A stretch of DNA of 64,000 nucleotides. Origin: Linnemannia hyalina. Lineage: Eukaryota > Mortierellomycota > Mortierellomycetes > Mortierellales > Mortierellaceae. The notes below the pieces were generated by a model. That model worked only from the letters and a program-made list of their open reading frames with translations, did no database searches and was not told the DNA's origin. The stretch covers positions 124,001 to 188,000 of the forward strand of contig JAHRHY010000011.1 of the NCBI GenBank assembly GCA_019671135.1, read 5' to 3'. Every line of letters begins with the position of its first letter. Positions within the stretch are counted from its first letter, which is position 1. The position numbers and the translations under genes were made by a program. This document shows positions 9,887 to 21,784 of this stretch, in pieces.

Positions 9887-11650
9887 ATGAAAACGATTCT
9901 CGACCTCCCACCCGAGATCCACCCACTCATTGCAGAACATCTCACACGACCACAGATCTTATCCTGTATTCTTGTCTGTCGGTCCTTCCATGCCTCATTC
10001 ACAGCTTGTCTCTGGGCGGACGTGGTTGTGAAACCGTTTATCCACCAGGTCGAGCCATCCGTTATCCGCGCCAACGCCCACTTTGATGAACGTCTTGCCT
10101 ACCCTGCAGTAGTGACCGAAAAGCACTACACGACGGTTGATTGTCCTCGCCTGCGGGAGTTGCGGTTCTATACTTATTCCGGGCCCTTTGCCAGTATGAC
10201 TGATAGCACTGTAAGATTTGATAGAACAGTAGGATCTGAAGTCCACGATTCTCAAGGTCCCATCAATGCCTGTAAGCTTCACCAAGTTGCAGAGTTGTCG
10301 CCATCGCAGCAGAAGGCGCATTTTGCTAGACAGCACTCGCATATCAGGAAGTTGACCTTTTGTCATCGCAACCAGGAGTTGAAAGAGTTCTGGAAGGTTG
10401 TTGGGGCGGAATGGAAGGAACTTGAGGAGTTGGATATGGCGGGAGTTGTTGATGAGGATTCTGTTAATACGTTCTGGAGGGTGTGTAGTGGATACAGTGG
10501 AGGAAGAGGAAGTAGAGGGGTTCGTCATCTTCGATTTACCGGAATCTTGTTTCTGGGAGGGGATCTTGCTTATTTGTCGACCCTGTCCTTTGAACGGCTT
10601 GAGAGCTTGGCGATCGTAAAGTACTTTTGGGCGTCTGAGCCGTATAGGTACCAGATGTGGCCTTTGGCGTTGCTCGAGCGGGTTCTGAAGACGTCCCGAG
10701 GTCTGAGACGTCTCGAGTGGCATATTCCCAACATCCCGTTTCCTGTTCAGATAATCCAGGATGCGCTTGCAGAGGGATGCTGGCCGGACCTGAGCGAGCT
10801 GATGATGAAAGACAGGACATGCTCCGAAGAAGATATGGTCGAGATCCTTGAATTGCTTTCGTTGCAGAGGTTGACGGCCTTGGATGTTCATGGAGGTAGA
10901 GGTAGCCATGAGTTCGGTTGGCTGTTATTCAATTGTCTGAGGGAGATGCAGTGCTTTGATCATTTGAGGGAGCTGGATGTTGGAAAGTGTGCAGGTGTGT
11001 CGAGTATGATGGCCCAGGAGGTGTTGATGGAGTGTGCTCACCTCGTTATTTTGGAGGTGCCGTTTGTGTTTGTGCGGGATATTGTTACGGCTTCGAAACC
11101 GTGGGGTTGTCTGAGGCTGGAGAGGTTGGTGGTGTATATTGCCAAGCAGGATGGGGATGAGGCAGAGTGGGAGGAACGAGTGTTTGAGCAGATTTCGAGG
11201 TTGAGGAGGATGAGGATCCTGTACTTGGAGCGGTATCCGTATGGCGTGAACGGAATAAAGCATTTGATGACTTTGAATCTTCGACCTTTGTCATTGCCGT
11301 CATCCGCACCCATCGACATCAACACCGTCACCAATAACAGCAACAGTCAAGACAGCGACGGCAATGATATTATAAAAACCACCATTAGACGTGGAGATGG
11401 AGGTAGAAATAGCGATAACAGTGTCCACAAAAGTGGCGGTATCGGATGTTTGTCGAGTTTGGTGCAGCTACAAGAGTTTACATTTGACGATGGCCAACAG
11501 AGACTTGGGATGGAGGAAGCCATGTGGATGACGGAACATTGGCAGGATCTGGTGTGTATTCGAGGCACTTTTAAGGGTGTCGGTGAGGGCGATGATGTCA
11601 AGAGGCTGAAGTGCTTGTTTGCTGCAAGGGGCATCAAGTATTTCAGTTAG
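9887..11650 (+). CDS. F-box/LRR-like protein, 587 aa
   Basis: Single-exon gene. I chose the ATG at 9887 because it starts the family's N-terminal F-box helix (MKTILDLPPEIHPLIAEHL, then ILVCRSFHASF). The open frame upstream (9509-9886) translates the pyrimidine-rich leader. Residues 1-45 form the F-box-like motif. The remainder is an irregular LRR solenoid with leucine-rich strands such as LRELDVGKCAGVSS and VFVRDIVTASKPWGCLRLE. A low-complexity N/S/D/G insert sits near residues 475-520, before the conserved end MTEHWQDLVCIRGTFKG. F-box proteins usually recruit substrates to SCF ubiquitin ligases through Skp1; the substrate is unknown. Close relatives lie at 23368, 26262 and several pseudogenes in this window. 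Confidence 0.85.
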   Translation: MKTILDLPPEIHPLIAEHLTRPQILSCILVCRSFHASFTACLWADVVVKPFIHQVEPSVIRANAHFDERLAYPAVVTEKHYTTVDCPRLRELRFYTYSGPFASMTDSTVRFDRTVGSEVHDSQGPINACKLHQVAELSPSQQKAHFARQHSHIRKLTFCHRNQELKEFWKVVGAEWKELEELDMAGVVDEDSVNTFWRVCSGYSGGRGSRGVRHLRFTGILFLGGDLAYLSTLSFERLESLAIVKYFWASEPYRYQMWPLALLERVLKTSRGLRRLEWHIPNIPFPVQIIQDALAEGCWPDLSELMMKDRTCSEEDMVEILELLSLQRLTALDVHGGRGSHEFGWLLFNCLREMQCFDHLRELDVGKCAGVSSMMAQEVLMECAHLVILEVPFVFVRDIVTASKPWGCLRLERLVVYIAKQDGDEAEWEERVFEQISRLRRMRILYLERYPYGVNGIKHLMTLNLRPLSLPSSAPIDINTVTNNSNSQDSDGNDIIKTTIRRGDGGRNSDNSVHKSGGIGCLSSLVQLQEFTFDDGQQRLGMEEAMWMTEHWQDLVCIRGTFKGVGEGDDVKRLKCLFAARGIKYFS

Positions 11651-11838
11651 TGATATACTGCATATCATTGAAGTAAATCAGTCCGGGGCTGCTTGACTTG
11701 TTTTGATCAGTGCGTCGGTTCCTGCACGCGGAATTGAATGGATATATATGTATATATTTTTATTTGCCAACGGAAATAAAAGAATCAAACTCGCCAATTC
11801 ACTACAACTTCCTTCTTGCCTTCCTTCCTTCCTATCTC

Positions 11839-14219
11839 TCACAGAACAACAGAAACAATAGTCTGCGACCGCGAGTTGAACTCAACTCTACATTTGGTCA
11901 CCAACGACGATGACGCTTTTCCTTCCTCTCTTTCTCCTCCCATGGCTGCCTCCGCCAACAAAACCTTCTTCTGCCACAGAAAAACTTCTTCCGTGGGGGG
12001 CAGATCCGCTTCCAACCAAGCCTGGATTTTCAGCTTTTCCAGGAACATGAACCGATCAAGCACCGCAGTCTTGAGACCGTCCAGAGACAAGCGCCTGTTG
12101 TCGTTGTTGTCCAATTCTTTATACAACAACCACATCTTGCGCAGATATGAGAGTCCGTCAGCTTGTCCATGCGATATGGCCTTGATGGCTGGTCGTCCAT
12201 GAACCTGTCCCTGCTGACTTTCGTCTTGAGAGAGGGGCTCTCGTCCAAAACCCTTGAAAAGCTTGAACATTGCAGCTCCGTCGACACATCGTTGAAGCTT
12301 GAGGTCCTCCAGAACAGGGAGTTGGTGCAAGATCAAGTTCAATGTCACCAACTCGTCGTCCTGCAAACGACTCTCCGCTCCTCCAAGGTTGAGTTCTCGC
12401 AACGTTTTTGCAAATGGGAACAATTTCATTGACAGCTCCCACTAATTTCGCATTCACAAATAAATGACAATGGAAATATTAGCTAAATTATCATTTTATC
12501 CCATTTTGTGATTGTTCATGTACGAAAATGACATGTCGTGTTCAACAGCAGTGAATGAAAAAGCATGCGACTTACGTTCTGCATGTAGACATACTCGAGG
12601 TGGCGGAAAGCAGGAGCGTTGTAGAACTTCTCGATCACATCCATGGCGCGTGGTGGAGACGCGTACGTCTGAATAGAAAGTCGTTTGATCCGGTTCCTGA
12701 CTCTTGACATATCCTTCATCGTCGTCCTCGCGTCCGCACCTCCACTCGTACCCACATCAGTGGGCGCAGTCGAACTCGAGGTCGAGGTCGCGCCTACATT
12801 TACACCAGCATCAACACCCTCGTTCATACCAGCGCTCGCAGTCAAAGTCGAATCTGCAACCACAGCCGTGGGAAGAAAAGACGGAGGGTCAGGCGCAGCG
12901 ACCAACTCACTAACTTCAACTCCAGAGCAAAACGCCGCCACCTCCAAAAGCTCGTCCCTCGTATCCGGCAACATATCCGTCTTGATACAAGTCAAAAAAG
13001 GCCGATGTTTGACAATACCTAGAATCTTGTTACGGGAGCTCTGGTGCCTGAATAAGATGCTCAGCTTGCGAAGATGGACGAGCGGAACATCTGAAGTGTA
13101 GGTAAGGTCTGAGTTTGGTTCGTTCTGGGAGGTGCGGATACCTGCAAGAGTCCGGTACCACCCTCCTGGGCACGAATCGAGTTCCAGTTCCTGGAGGTTG
13201 GGGAATAGTCTGTCCAGGGCTCGGAGGCTGAGTGGTTCGAGGGGGCATCCTGTCAATGCGAGCGATTCCATACGCGGGAACGAGGGCTCTTCCAAGGTAC
13301 CAGTAGAGTCAGATGGTGGTATTGTAGGCAGAGGCAGAGACGCTGTTGTTGTTGTTGCCGCTGCTACTGCTGCTGCAGTCAACCCTGGTGGAGGAGGAGG
13401 TGGTGGCGGTAGGACTCCCGTTGTCGTTGGTTGTAGTTGGGCAGGATCGTTGACCTTGAGGGAGATACAAGCGAGTTTCAGGGATGTGAGGGCCGGCCAG
13501 ACTTCAACGAGCTCACTCAGGTCGGCCATATTTATAGCCTTCACCTCTGGAATATCAAGCTCAATAACCAGCGACTGTAGACCACCGCCGCCACCTTGCT
13601 GTAGAGATGATCCATGAGCATTCCCATTTCCTACTGCTGCTACGGCTTGGCGAGTTTTCCCGACTCTGGTAAGCATCATAGCGACTGCGGTGGCGTTGGA
13701 GCTCGACTTGAATGTGACGGAAAAGTCTGTCAGGTTCGGCAGCCGTGTAAGCAACTCCTCTAGGACACCCAACTCCTCGCCCCAGTATGTGATGCGAAGC
13801 CGACGCAGAGGCACGGCGCTGTACTCATAGACGGTCTTAAGCATAGCGTTCTGCGGCTTGTCTCGAAAGCAGAGCAAGTCTAGAGTCAGTGCCCCGACGC
13901 GGGGAGCCAGTCTACGGAAGGCGTCCGGTAGGATGGGATTGATACCTAGCGGACCATAGGGTTGATCGTGGAAGGCGCCTGCAAAGAGCGTGAGCGAAAG
14001 CTGGTATTGGAAGATATGAGAGAAAGTCTTGCTGACTAGTCCGAGTTTGAGGAGTTGGCTGGTGTTGAGGTATTTGGCGATGGGTTCTATCAGCTCGGGG
14101 ATAGAGAAGACTTTCCAGAGTGACGAGCTAAGGTGGGTTGGTGATTCCGTCGTGGTGGTAGTCAAGGTCATTGCTGATGCGTATTCCAGGGCCAGTGAGT
14201 CTGGCGTTCCTAGTCCCAT
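11839..14219 (-). CDS. F-box/LRR-like protein, two exons, 748 aa
   Basis: Exon 1 (14219-12576) and exon 2 (12441-11839) are joined by a 134-bp intron with donor GTAAGT and acceptor ATTAG; both are in phase 0. The start is the ATG at 14219 (MGLGTPDSLALEYAS); the frame upstream is leader. After a Thr/Ser-rich N-terminus comes an F-box-like helix (FSIPELIEPIAKYLNTSQLL, KLGLVSKTFSHIF). Leucine-rich repeats follow (LTLDLLCFRDK, LRRLRITYWGEELGVLEELL, LQELELDSCPGGW). A proline run of nine precedes a second LRR block. Exon 2 continues the solenoid (LRELNLGGAESRLQDDELVT, LEDLKLQRCVDGAAMFKLF). It belongs to a different branch from the ILDLPxEI copies nearby. The likely role is an SCF substrate adaptor; the target is unknown. 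Confidence 0.8.
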
Positions 14220-14459
14220 CGTGATCGTCGTCTTTGTTGAATGAATGAGGAATGGAAGAAAAGAATATTTTAAGTGTTCTGTGAAGGAGCAAGAGTAACA
14301 TTGAGAGTGAACCACCACAAAAAAAGGGCCATCTCTTCTTTTCCAACCCCTTCTCACCGTTGTGTGTGACGTTTTGGTGTCCCCTTCGTGTCGCTTTGTG
14401 CCTTTTGCTCCACATCAATTACTTCCCCTGCGCCACAAACACAAACAGTGTGGACTGAC

Positions 14460-14972
14460 TTACATTGGTTTCTGTGCAGCCTCAAGGGCGCGTATCCTGC
14501 AGATCTCGACCGCGTTCTGGCGTCGAAGCTCCCGTTTGCGTAGCTTCTTCTTGATCGCCCCGAACTCCTTGCGGGGGATCGCCTTAGTCTTGGCCTTGTT
14601 CTTGGTCTTTGTACAGCGTGCTGGTTGCGGGGACTTCTTGTTGATGTTGCTGTTGGTGGATAGATCCCGTTGGGCTACTGCTGTTGTCTCGCGAGGAGCC
14701 TGATGGTCACTGACAGGGATAGCAGCCTGAGGCTCTGTAGCGGTATTGTTCAATGAAAGTGAACCTTCTTGATCCAGCTTTTCATTATCGATCGTAGTTG
14801 TACGCGAGTCGAGTGCCCCTGGCAAGGGAAGGTCTACTGCTGATGTCGTGCCAGGCTTGGAATCATAGGATTCAGTTGTTGATGAGTGAGATTTGCGAGT
14901 CTGCAGCCGAGAGTAAAAGTTGTGCACGGCGACATTCGAGATCAGGCGTGGTGTGTTGTCCTCTTGTGCCAT
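14460..14972 (-). CDS. Uncharacterised basic protein, about 170 aa
   Basis: The frame begins at ATG 14972 (MAQEDNTPRLISNVAVHNFY), which I prefer to an upstream ATG at 15023. It has a Ser/Thr-rich middle and a strongly basic C-terminal third (KTKNKAKTKAIPRKEFGAIK, then KKLRKRELRRQNAVEICRIR). This suggests a nuclear or nucleolar, possibly coiled-coil protein. The stop at 14460 overlaps a good donor sequence (AAT|GTAAGT), so a further exon is possible, although the nearest acceptor would make an intron of only 36 bp. No family recognised. Confidence 0.45.
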   Translation of the reverse strand: MAQEDNTPRLISNVAVHNFYSRLQTRKSHSSTTESYDSKPGTTSAVDLPLPGALDSRTTTIDNEKLDQEGSLSLNNTATEPQAAIPVSDHQAPRETTAVAQRDLSTNSNINKKSPQPARCTKTKNKAKTKAIPRKEFGAIKKKLRKRELRRQNAVEICRIRALEAAQKPM

Positions 14973-17819
14973 GCAGTGTCCGTGAATGTATGGAGGAGTG
15001 TGTGTAGGAAGTAGCGTTTTCACACCCTTTGTGTGTCAACAAGCAAAAAAGAGAGAGAGAGAGAGAGACGGTTCTTTTAGGGGGCATGCATCAATGCATG
15101 GAGAGGCAACGACCAATAATTTTCTTCCTCAACCTTTCGGTTGGCAGAACAATAGACGCGTCTTCGGTTCCTATGGTGCTCTTGGCCGTTATTCCAACCG
15201 AACAACTAACAGATACGCAATCAACGTTTCTGTTTGCTCACCCAAAGTGAAAAAGAGAGAGGGATCTTCAAAAAGCTCAACCAGCCCCTTCTCTTCGCCT
15301 CACTTTTGCGGCTCGGTTCGGTCAGTGAGGAGGGAGCCAGGGAGATTCCTGGCGCTTTTTTTTTATTTCTTTGCGTCGATGCGGAGATGTTCAGTCAACC
15401 GCTTACTTGTTGCAATTGTTGGGTGTCTGGCTCCCATAAAAGCATTTTAGACCTAGTCTCTCCTCTCCTTTGTTTCTGACTGGCTACGAAATGCCTTTTC
15501 TCCTTCCTGACAATAGCTAAACAGCAAATGAGTATTCTTAACCAGTCCATACTTTCGTACTCAGGAACAGGGAAAGCAGAGATAAGAAGATATTCTCGAT
15601 ATTGATCCCCAATACACACTCTGAAGTGAACATTGCATTTTCGAGATTCATCAAGAGCACCATCGATACCAACGATGGCATACCCCTTGCACAGCTCCAG
15701 ATAGACAGATAGACACAGAGAGAAAGCAGAGAAACACAAGTTCCTACTCCTCTCCTCTTCAACCTTTAGTCCCTAAGATCGTGACCCCTGCGCCTGATAA
15801 CAACCACGGGTTCAGGAGTCGCATTCTTGGCAACTCTTAGTTAAGTTGAAAATCCACTCAGATATTTTCGCGTCCTCAAGGTATTGCGTGGGAAGCGAGT
15901 CGAGAAAGGCCAACAGTGGAGGTAGTGTAAACAATGACGCACTTGTTGTTTGTGTCCCCTCTGCCTTGCCGTGACCAATACAGGAGCTGTGTCCTAAGTT
16001 GGCAACGTGGCAAAAAAGTCTCATGTCAAGCAATGAAGCAATCAAGCAATTGAGGATCGAGATATGTTGAGAATGCCAAGCAGTACCATTCCTTGCAAAG
16101 AAGATAGCGGCTAAGGCTGCTGGCATATGCATGCCGGCGTGTTATTATAGTCGATGTTATGATCAGATCCCTGTGATGTAGAGTATGCCCGTGCGTTTGT
16201 CGTTTATTAGTGCTACGATAGCTGGTGATAGTCCAGGGAATCGGTCTTCCGTTTCTGGTGCAGGGTCCCCTCAAGGGAAGGGTGTACGGTCATACTTCAA
16301 CGTCGAGTACAGTACGAGTAGGTGTGTAACATGTGTGTGTCCCTGATCAAAAACGACGACAACGACAAGTGGTTGCTGAGAAAGAAGAAGGAGACCTTGT
16401 TTTTTCTGCTATACACATGGCTCCGACGAAGGATGAACTCATTCGCATGTGAAAGAAGTGAATGAATGTATCTGAGCGTCAAAAACGTGTGCACCTTGAA
16501 TCAATCAACCCTCGTTTAATTTGAATGAGCAAAAAATAAATAAATTATGTCTGTCGATAGCCATTCAATCCCCTGGCAACTTTATCTGACTGTGAGAAAA
16601 CTCAAACCAAAAATAAACATTTTTCTTTTCAATGATGACCCGTTTTGATGGGATACACATATGCTGGCAACTAATGGCAGGCAATAAGAAAAAACAAACA
16701 AACAAAGCAGTAGAGCATGCATGTTGTTGGCAATGGACGTCTTGGCAACACATTAGCATGGCAAAGCACTGTTTTTGCACTTGACTATTATATGTGCCCC
16801 AACTTATCAGCCAATTGTTCACTTTGCCGGAACAACTACAATACAACTTTCGTCCACTCAGTCAATCACAGAGAGAAACCTTTGCTTGACAACAATGACG
16901 CTACGTTCACGCAAAGGGGTTCTGGTCTTGATCACACCATCATCCTACAAGGAAGAGAGCAAGCAGAAAAGAACAGACAAGGTTGAGTATGCTCGTGTTT
17001 GGAGGTTCAAGGGTAACCCATATCGGGGCATTCAGAGAGATACGGAGAGGGAAAAAGCAAAGAGAGGGAAGAGAGATGTCGGGGTTGAACATACAGGGGG
17101 TAGAAGAGGGATGGCTGGCGACTGACCGACTGCTGAGGGGAAAATAATTGCCGGTTTCCTCTGTTGCGTATGTGCGCTGGGTTACTAAAACCGGCGAATG
17201 CAGTTGTTAGTAAGAGGAACGGATAGGTTTTTTCCTCTAGAGGATTGTGTATATGCGGATATGTGTGCGATGCGAGGCGAAGCGAAACACACACAAACTC
17301 CGGAGCGATGAGTAGTAGGATACGTAAGTAAGTAAGGTTGCCCAGAATTGAATACAAAGAATGCTGAGCCGCCGTTTGTACCTTGTGTGAGTGTGTAAAT
17401 GTGTGAGCACAAGAAAAAGAATAACGGCCAAGTCATAACTGAAAGCAGCGACCATTCATCAATTGAATCGAAATGCGGGTGCCATCCTCAAGGGAGGGGA
17501 GCAGGGGAAGGATATAAAAAGGAGACGATCGCCCCTCTCCTTGTTGGTTCAAGAAACACAGCACTCATACAAGCGTACCCATATACCCTGTCATTCATTC
17601 TCACCTTTTCACTCATTCCATCGCATTCATTACTCTTCGCATTTACTTCCTCCCATCTCCCTTAATTTATTTTACCACGCTCAGACTTCCCTCTCCTTCA
17701 CCCTTGTATCGTCACACACATTTCTCAACCTAATTCCGCAACAACAAAGCAGCACACAGGGACACAGACACATACAAATTCTACCTTCTTCCGATCAGGC
17801 CTAGCGACATACACCCTCA
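14973..17819. other. Intergenic region upstream of the ABC transporter
   Basis: About 2.8 kb with no supportable gene. It contains a short (AG)n run at 15049-15068. A minus-strand open frame at 15395-15739 has no recognisable domain. The last 250 bases are pyrimidine-rich leader for the ABC transporter. Confidence 0.55.
17513..17520 (+). promoter_or_regulatory. Probable TATA box of the ABC transporter gene
   Basis: TATAAAAA lies in a GA-rich block about 300 bases before the ATG at 17820, followed by a long C/T-rich leader. The position suggests a core promoter with an untranslated leader of roughly 270 bases. Confidence 0.45.
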
Positions 17820-20800
17820 ATGGACCCTGTCGAGTACTATGGCCTACTGAAGCTGGTCAATGCCCCCGGCATCGTTGTACGTTCTCCATCCCTCTCTTTC
17901 ATATCCTCACTCAATATCCCTTACTGTTTGTTTTTATACTATCGAAACTCATTCACCTCTAACAATGGATGGGTTGATATTCCACTCTCCTCACTTCCTG
18001 TTTTTCTTAGGCTGGAAGTGGACCATCCTGCCAATATGTCCAAACGCCTCTTGCTTCAGTAGGAAACTCATCCACACCCACCTGGGGTTGCCCCGCAGGG
18101 TAAGCATTTACATGCACACATACATACCCATCTGCCAGCCTTCCCTACCATTTCCCTTCCACGAATCCTTTTTTACTCATTATCCATTTCGACTACGTCT
18201 TTCATCCATCCACTTAGATCGTTTTGTCTGTCGCCCAAGCACTCTGCGAAGTGTCCGCCCGTAAGAACCTATCACAACCAAACCCCTCTGCCTCCCATAC
18301 GTTTTCATTTCTCATTGCTAACCACAAGCACATCCTCATTCATACCGCTCATAGGGCTTTTATTGTCCATCAAACACAGCGCAGCCAATGTACTGCTGTC
18401 CGGGCTACTACTGCTCAGAAGACACAAGGTCCATCACCATCTGTCCTCAGAACCAATACTGTCCCGCCGGTTCTGTCGGTGGAGGAGTAAGTGTGTTACC
18501 TGATAAGCCTTCCTTTTTTCACATTCAGTTTGGCCTTCCTCGGACGTACACCTAACGCACGTACCTTTCTGCTTTTGACAATAGACATCTTGCCTTTGGT
18601 TGGCCTCATGTCCCCCTGGTAGCACCTCCGCCTCTAAATTCGGCCTCATCCTCTTTGCCCTCCTCCTCATCATCGGGGTGTGTATTGCCTTCTGGATCCA
18701 CAACCGCATCGAGGCCGTCCGGGCACACCATCTCGAGAAACGGCTCCGATGGATCCATAACCACCACGCCAAACATGATAGCCTTCTCTTGCCTGAGGAT
18801 GAAGATGATTCAAGGGTGGAGCAGGTTAGAGGTAATGATAATCAGCCGGGTATCCATGTTACGGATCCTAATAACCAGTCGACAATTGAGTTGACGAGTA
18901 AGGAGGCTGTGGTTCAGATCTCGCCAGAGGAGGACGTTGAGGTGGAGGAGGATTGGATGAGTGTGGGGACTTCTGTGAGGAATATGAAGGTTGAGAACTC
19001 TGGGCGGGTCGAGCTGATGTTCGATATTGAGTTTGAACGCTTGAGCTTGACCCTTCCCAATGGCACACCCATTCTTCAGGTACAACATCTTTTTTGTTTT
19101 GTTTTGTTTTGCATTTCATCATGTTGCATGCATACAGAGTGTTCTACTTTTTTTTTCTTCAACAATTAACTAACAAAAATACTTACCCTCCATGCCAATA
19201 GAACGTATCAGGAGTTCTCCGCAGTGGAAGGACATGCGCAATCATGGGCCCCTCAGGATCCGGAAAAACAACCCTTATCTCAATGCTAACCTCCAAAGTC
19301 CCCAAAGACGAAGGCAAAATCCGCGTCAACGGACTCGAGCAAGATCTCTCCTACTACCGCAAGCTCATCGGTTTCGTCCCCCAAGAAGATGTCATGATGC
19401 GCGAACTGACTGTCCACGACGTCCTCCTCCATTCTGCATACATGCGTCTCCCCTCCGACTTGACCCATTCCCAAAAGACGGAAAAGGTTTTGGAGATTGT
19501 GGATTTCTTGGGGCTCAACTCGACGATGGATAGTGTGGTGGGTGATGCAGAGCAGAGGGGGATCTCGGGCGGACAGAGGAAGAGGGTGAATATTGGAATG
19601 GAGTTGGTGACGGAGCCGAGTATCTTGTTTTTGGATGAGCCAACGTCTGGATTGGATTCCAGTACGAGTGGGGATGTTTGTAAGTTGTTGAAGTCTGTTG
19701 CAAGGAGGAAGGGGCTCACTGTCGCGGCAGTTATTCATTCGCCTAGTCCTATTGCCTTCAACCAGTTTGATGACTTGCTTCTGCTCGGTCAGAACGGGCG
19801 AGTGGTTTTCCACGGCCCCCGGACAGAGGCCCCAGCCTACTTTGCAGCCATTGGGTTCCCGATCCCGGTCGATTCGAGTCCCTCTGATTTTTACATGGAT
19901 GTCATCTCCAACAACGTCAAGTCCAAGATCACGAAAAAATTCAAGCCCTTCTACCTGTCGCGGTACTGGGAGTCGTATTGCAAGCGTGCCCAGACGTACT
20001 ATGCCGATGCCAGGAACGGAGTCGAGTACCGCCACCCGTCAGGTGCCCACCTTGCCTCGTCCTTGACAAGTTCGCCTCACCTGAACCCAAGAGTCTCGGC
20101 ACTAGTTTCGTACTCTAACCTGAACCAGTCGGCCATCTCGATCCAGCAGGCTGGTAACCATGGTCTCCCCGAAGCCCTCGCCATGACTACTCTTTCCAAC
20201 AACGCATCTTCACATGCCCTCCAATCCTCTGCATCCTCAGCCACCCTCCACCCTCCATCACAAGCTCATCACAAACGCCACAGCCGCCAAAAATCCGTCA
20301 GCCTCTCCCCCCAGGACTCCCTCCACCAACGCTCCAACCCTTCCTCCCCTCGGCCCTCCGTGTCCCTCAGCGACTTTACCTCCATGTACTCTGAGCCGCC
20401 TCCACCCGAGAAGCTGAACTTTGTCGAAACCGTCCAGAAATCGATCCGGATCTTCTTGATTGAGACCCGCATGTGGTGGAAGGGTGTCTTTGCAGAAACC
20501 CTTGAAACCATCGAGGGTCTCTTCCTCCGTCGAAACAATCCCGTCCGCAACACCGCCAACCCCTTCGTCATGTTCTGGCTCTGTCTCAACCGGGCTCGTT
20601 TACAGATCTACAGAAACCAACGGCAGTTCTTGTACGACCAGTTACTGCACTTGGGCTGTGGGCTTTTCATTTCAGTCGCCGCGTCAAGGTTCGATTACCT
20701 CGGTCGTCAGCCCGATCTGGTCTGTGCGATGACGCCCTTCCAGCTCCAGCCTGCCTGTATCCACCCAACTGACCACCTCACAGAAGTCGGCGTCTTCATC

Positions 20801-21433
20801 GCCCTCGGCGTCTGCTTCGCAGGAATCTCCGTCGGTACCACAACTTTCGGCAACGAGAAAATCGTTTACTGGCGCGAGAAATCCTCCGGCCTCCTCACCC
20901 TCCCCTACTACCTCGCCAAAGTCATCGCCGACATCCCTCGAATCGTCCTGGCAGGAATTATGTTCTCCATCTCACTAGTCATCTTCTTCAACGAACGGTC
21001 CAATTACTTCTACCTCCTCTTCATCATCGTCTGCCTCTACGCCGTCGCCTTCGCAATGGGCTACCTCCTCTCAGCCCTGGTCCCCCAGAACCGCGTCGCC
21101 CTTGTCGGCACAGGGTTCACACTCGCCTGGGCAATCGTCTTCTCGGGCGACGCCCCCGATCTGGCCGACGTCATGTCCTCCGATGCCTCCGGCGGCTACG
21201 CGGCCACCCGCTGGCTCTGGGTCATTTCCGCCCCTCGATACGCGATCGAAGCAATCTACCTCCGCGAGGTGCAAGCCCGGCCATGGGAAGAGATCCAGAA
21301 GGAGCCTTTGTCGCATACATATGAATTGGGCGAGTTCTGGTGGTGTTTTCAAGCGATGGCGTTTATTCTTTTAGGCTGGCATGTATTGGCGTTTTTTGCG
21401 TTCAAACTCATGGATCGGTCCAAGCAAAAGTAG
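17820..21433 (+). CDS. ADP1: ABCG-type half transporter, ADP1-like, 1015 aa
   Basis: Six exons join in frame: 17820-17876, 18011-18099, 18218-18260, 18355-18486, 18585-19079 and 19202-21433. The N-terminal exons encode a cysteine-rich ectodomain of EGF-like texture (WGCPAGSFCLSPKHSAKCPP, GFYCPSNTAQPMYCCPGYYC). A membrane segment follows (FGLILFALLLIIGVCIAFWI). The nucleotide-binding domain has Walker A GPSGSGKTT, signature ISGGQRKRV and Walker B ILFLDEPTSGLD. A Ser/Pro/His-rich linker (encoded about 20060-20400) precedes a C-terminal transmembrane domain with about six helices (for example VLAGIMFSISLVIFF). Cys-rich/TM/NBD/TMD order is the architecture of yeast Adp1 and plant ABCG24-type proteins. 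Substrate unknown. It sits among F-box genes without evident functional linkage. Confidence 0.88.
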
Positions 21434-21784
21434 AGAGAGAGAGAGAGAAGACCCTTGTCTTTCTTTTACTTTGCATGTATATTTTTTTTTTATCATTCTT
21501 CATTCACTCCTTACTTACCTTAATGTACCATTGTAATCCTCTTTACATATTCTCCTAATATTCTCCTAATATTCTTTTCTACTTTCCCCTACCACCTTCA
21601 TGATACACCTAATTCTACTAATGTAATCACTCATCCTTAAGAATAAAATGAGTAACCTAATGAACAACGAGACAACCAAAGAAACGCATGCAAGTAAAAG
21701 TAAATGAGAACAGAAAGTATGAAGCGAGCAGAGGAGAGGGACCAGAAAGATATCGGCGATAGAAAAAAAAAAAAAAAGACGAAA
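21434..21784. other. Short intergenic region, convergent 3' ends
   Basis: AT-rich sequence between the transporter stop and the tail of the F-box pseudogene. It has a (GA)n run directly after the stop codon and two poly-A tracts near 21766-21790. No gene seen. Confidence 0.6.

Noticed and set aside
15395..15739. Minus-strand open frame of 114 codons
   Set aside because: Part reads plausibly (GIDGALDESRKCNVHFRVCI), but there is no start context, domain or splice support.
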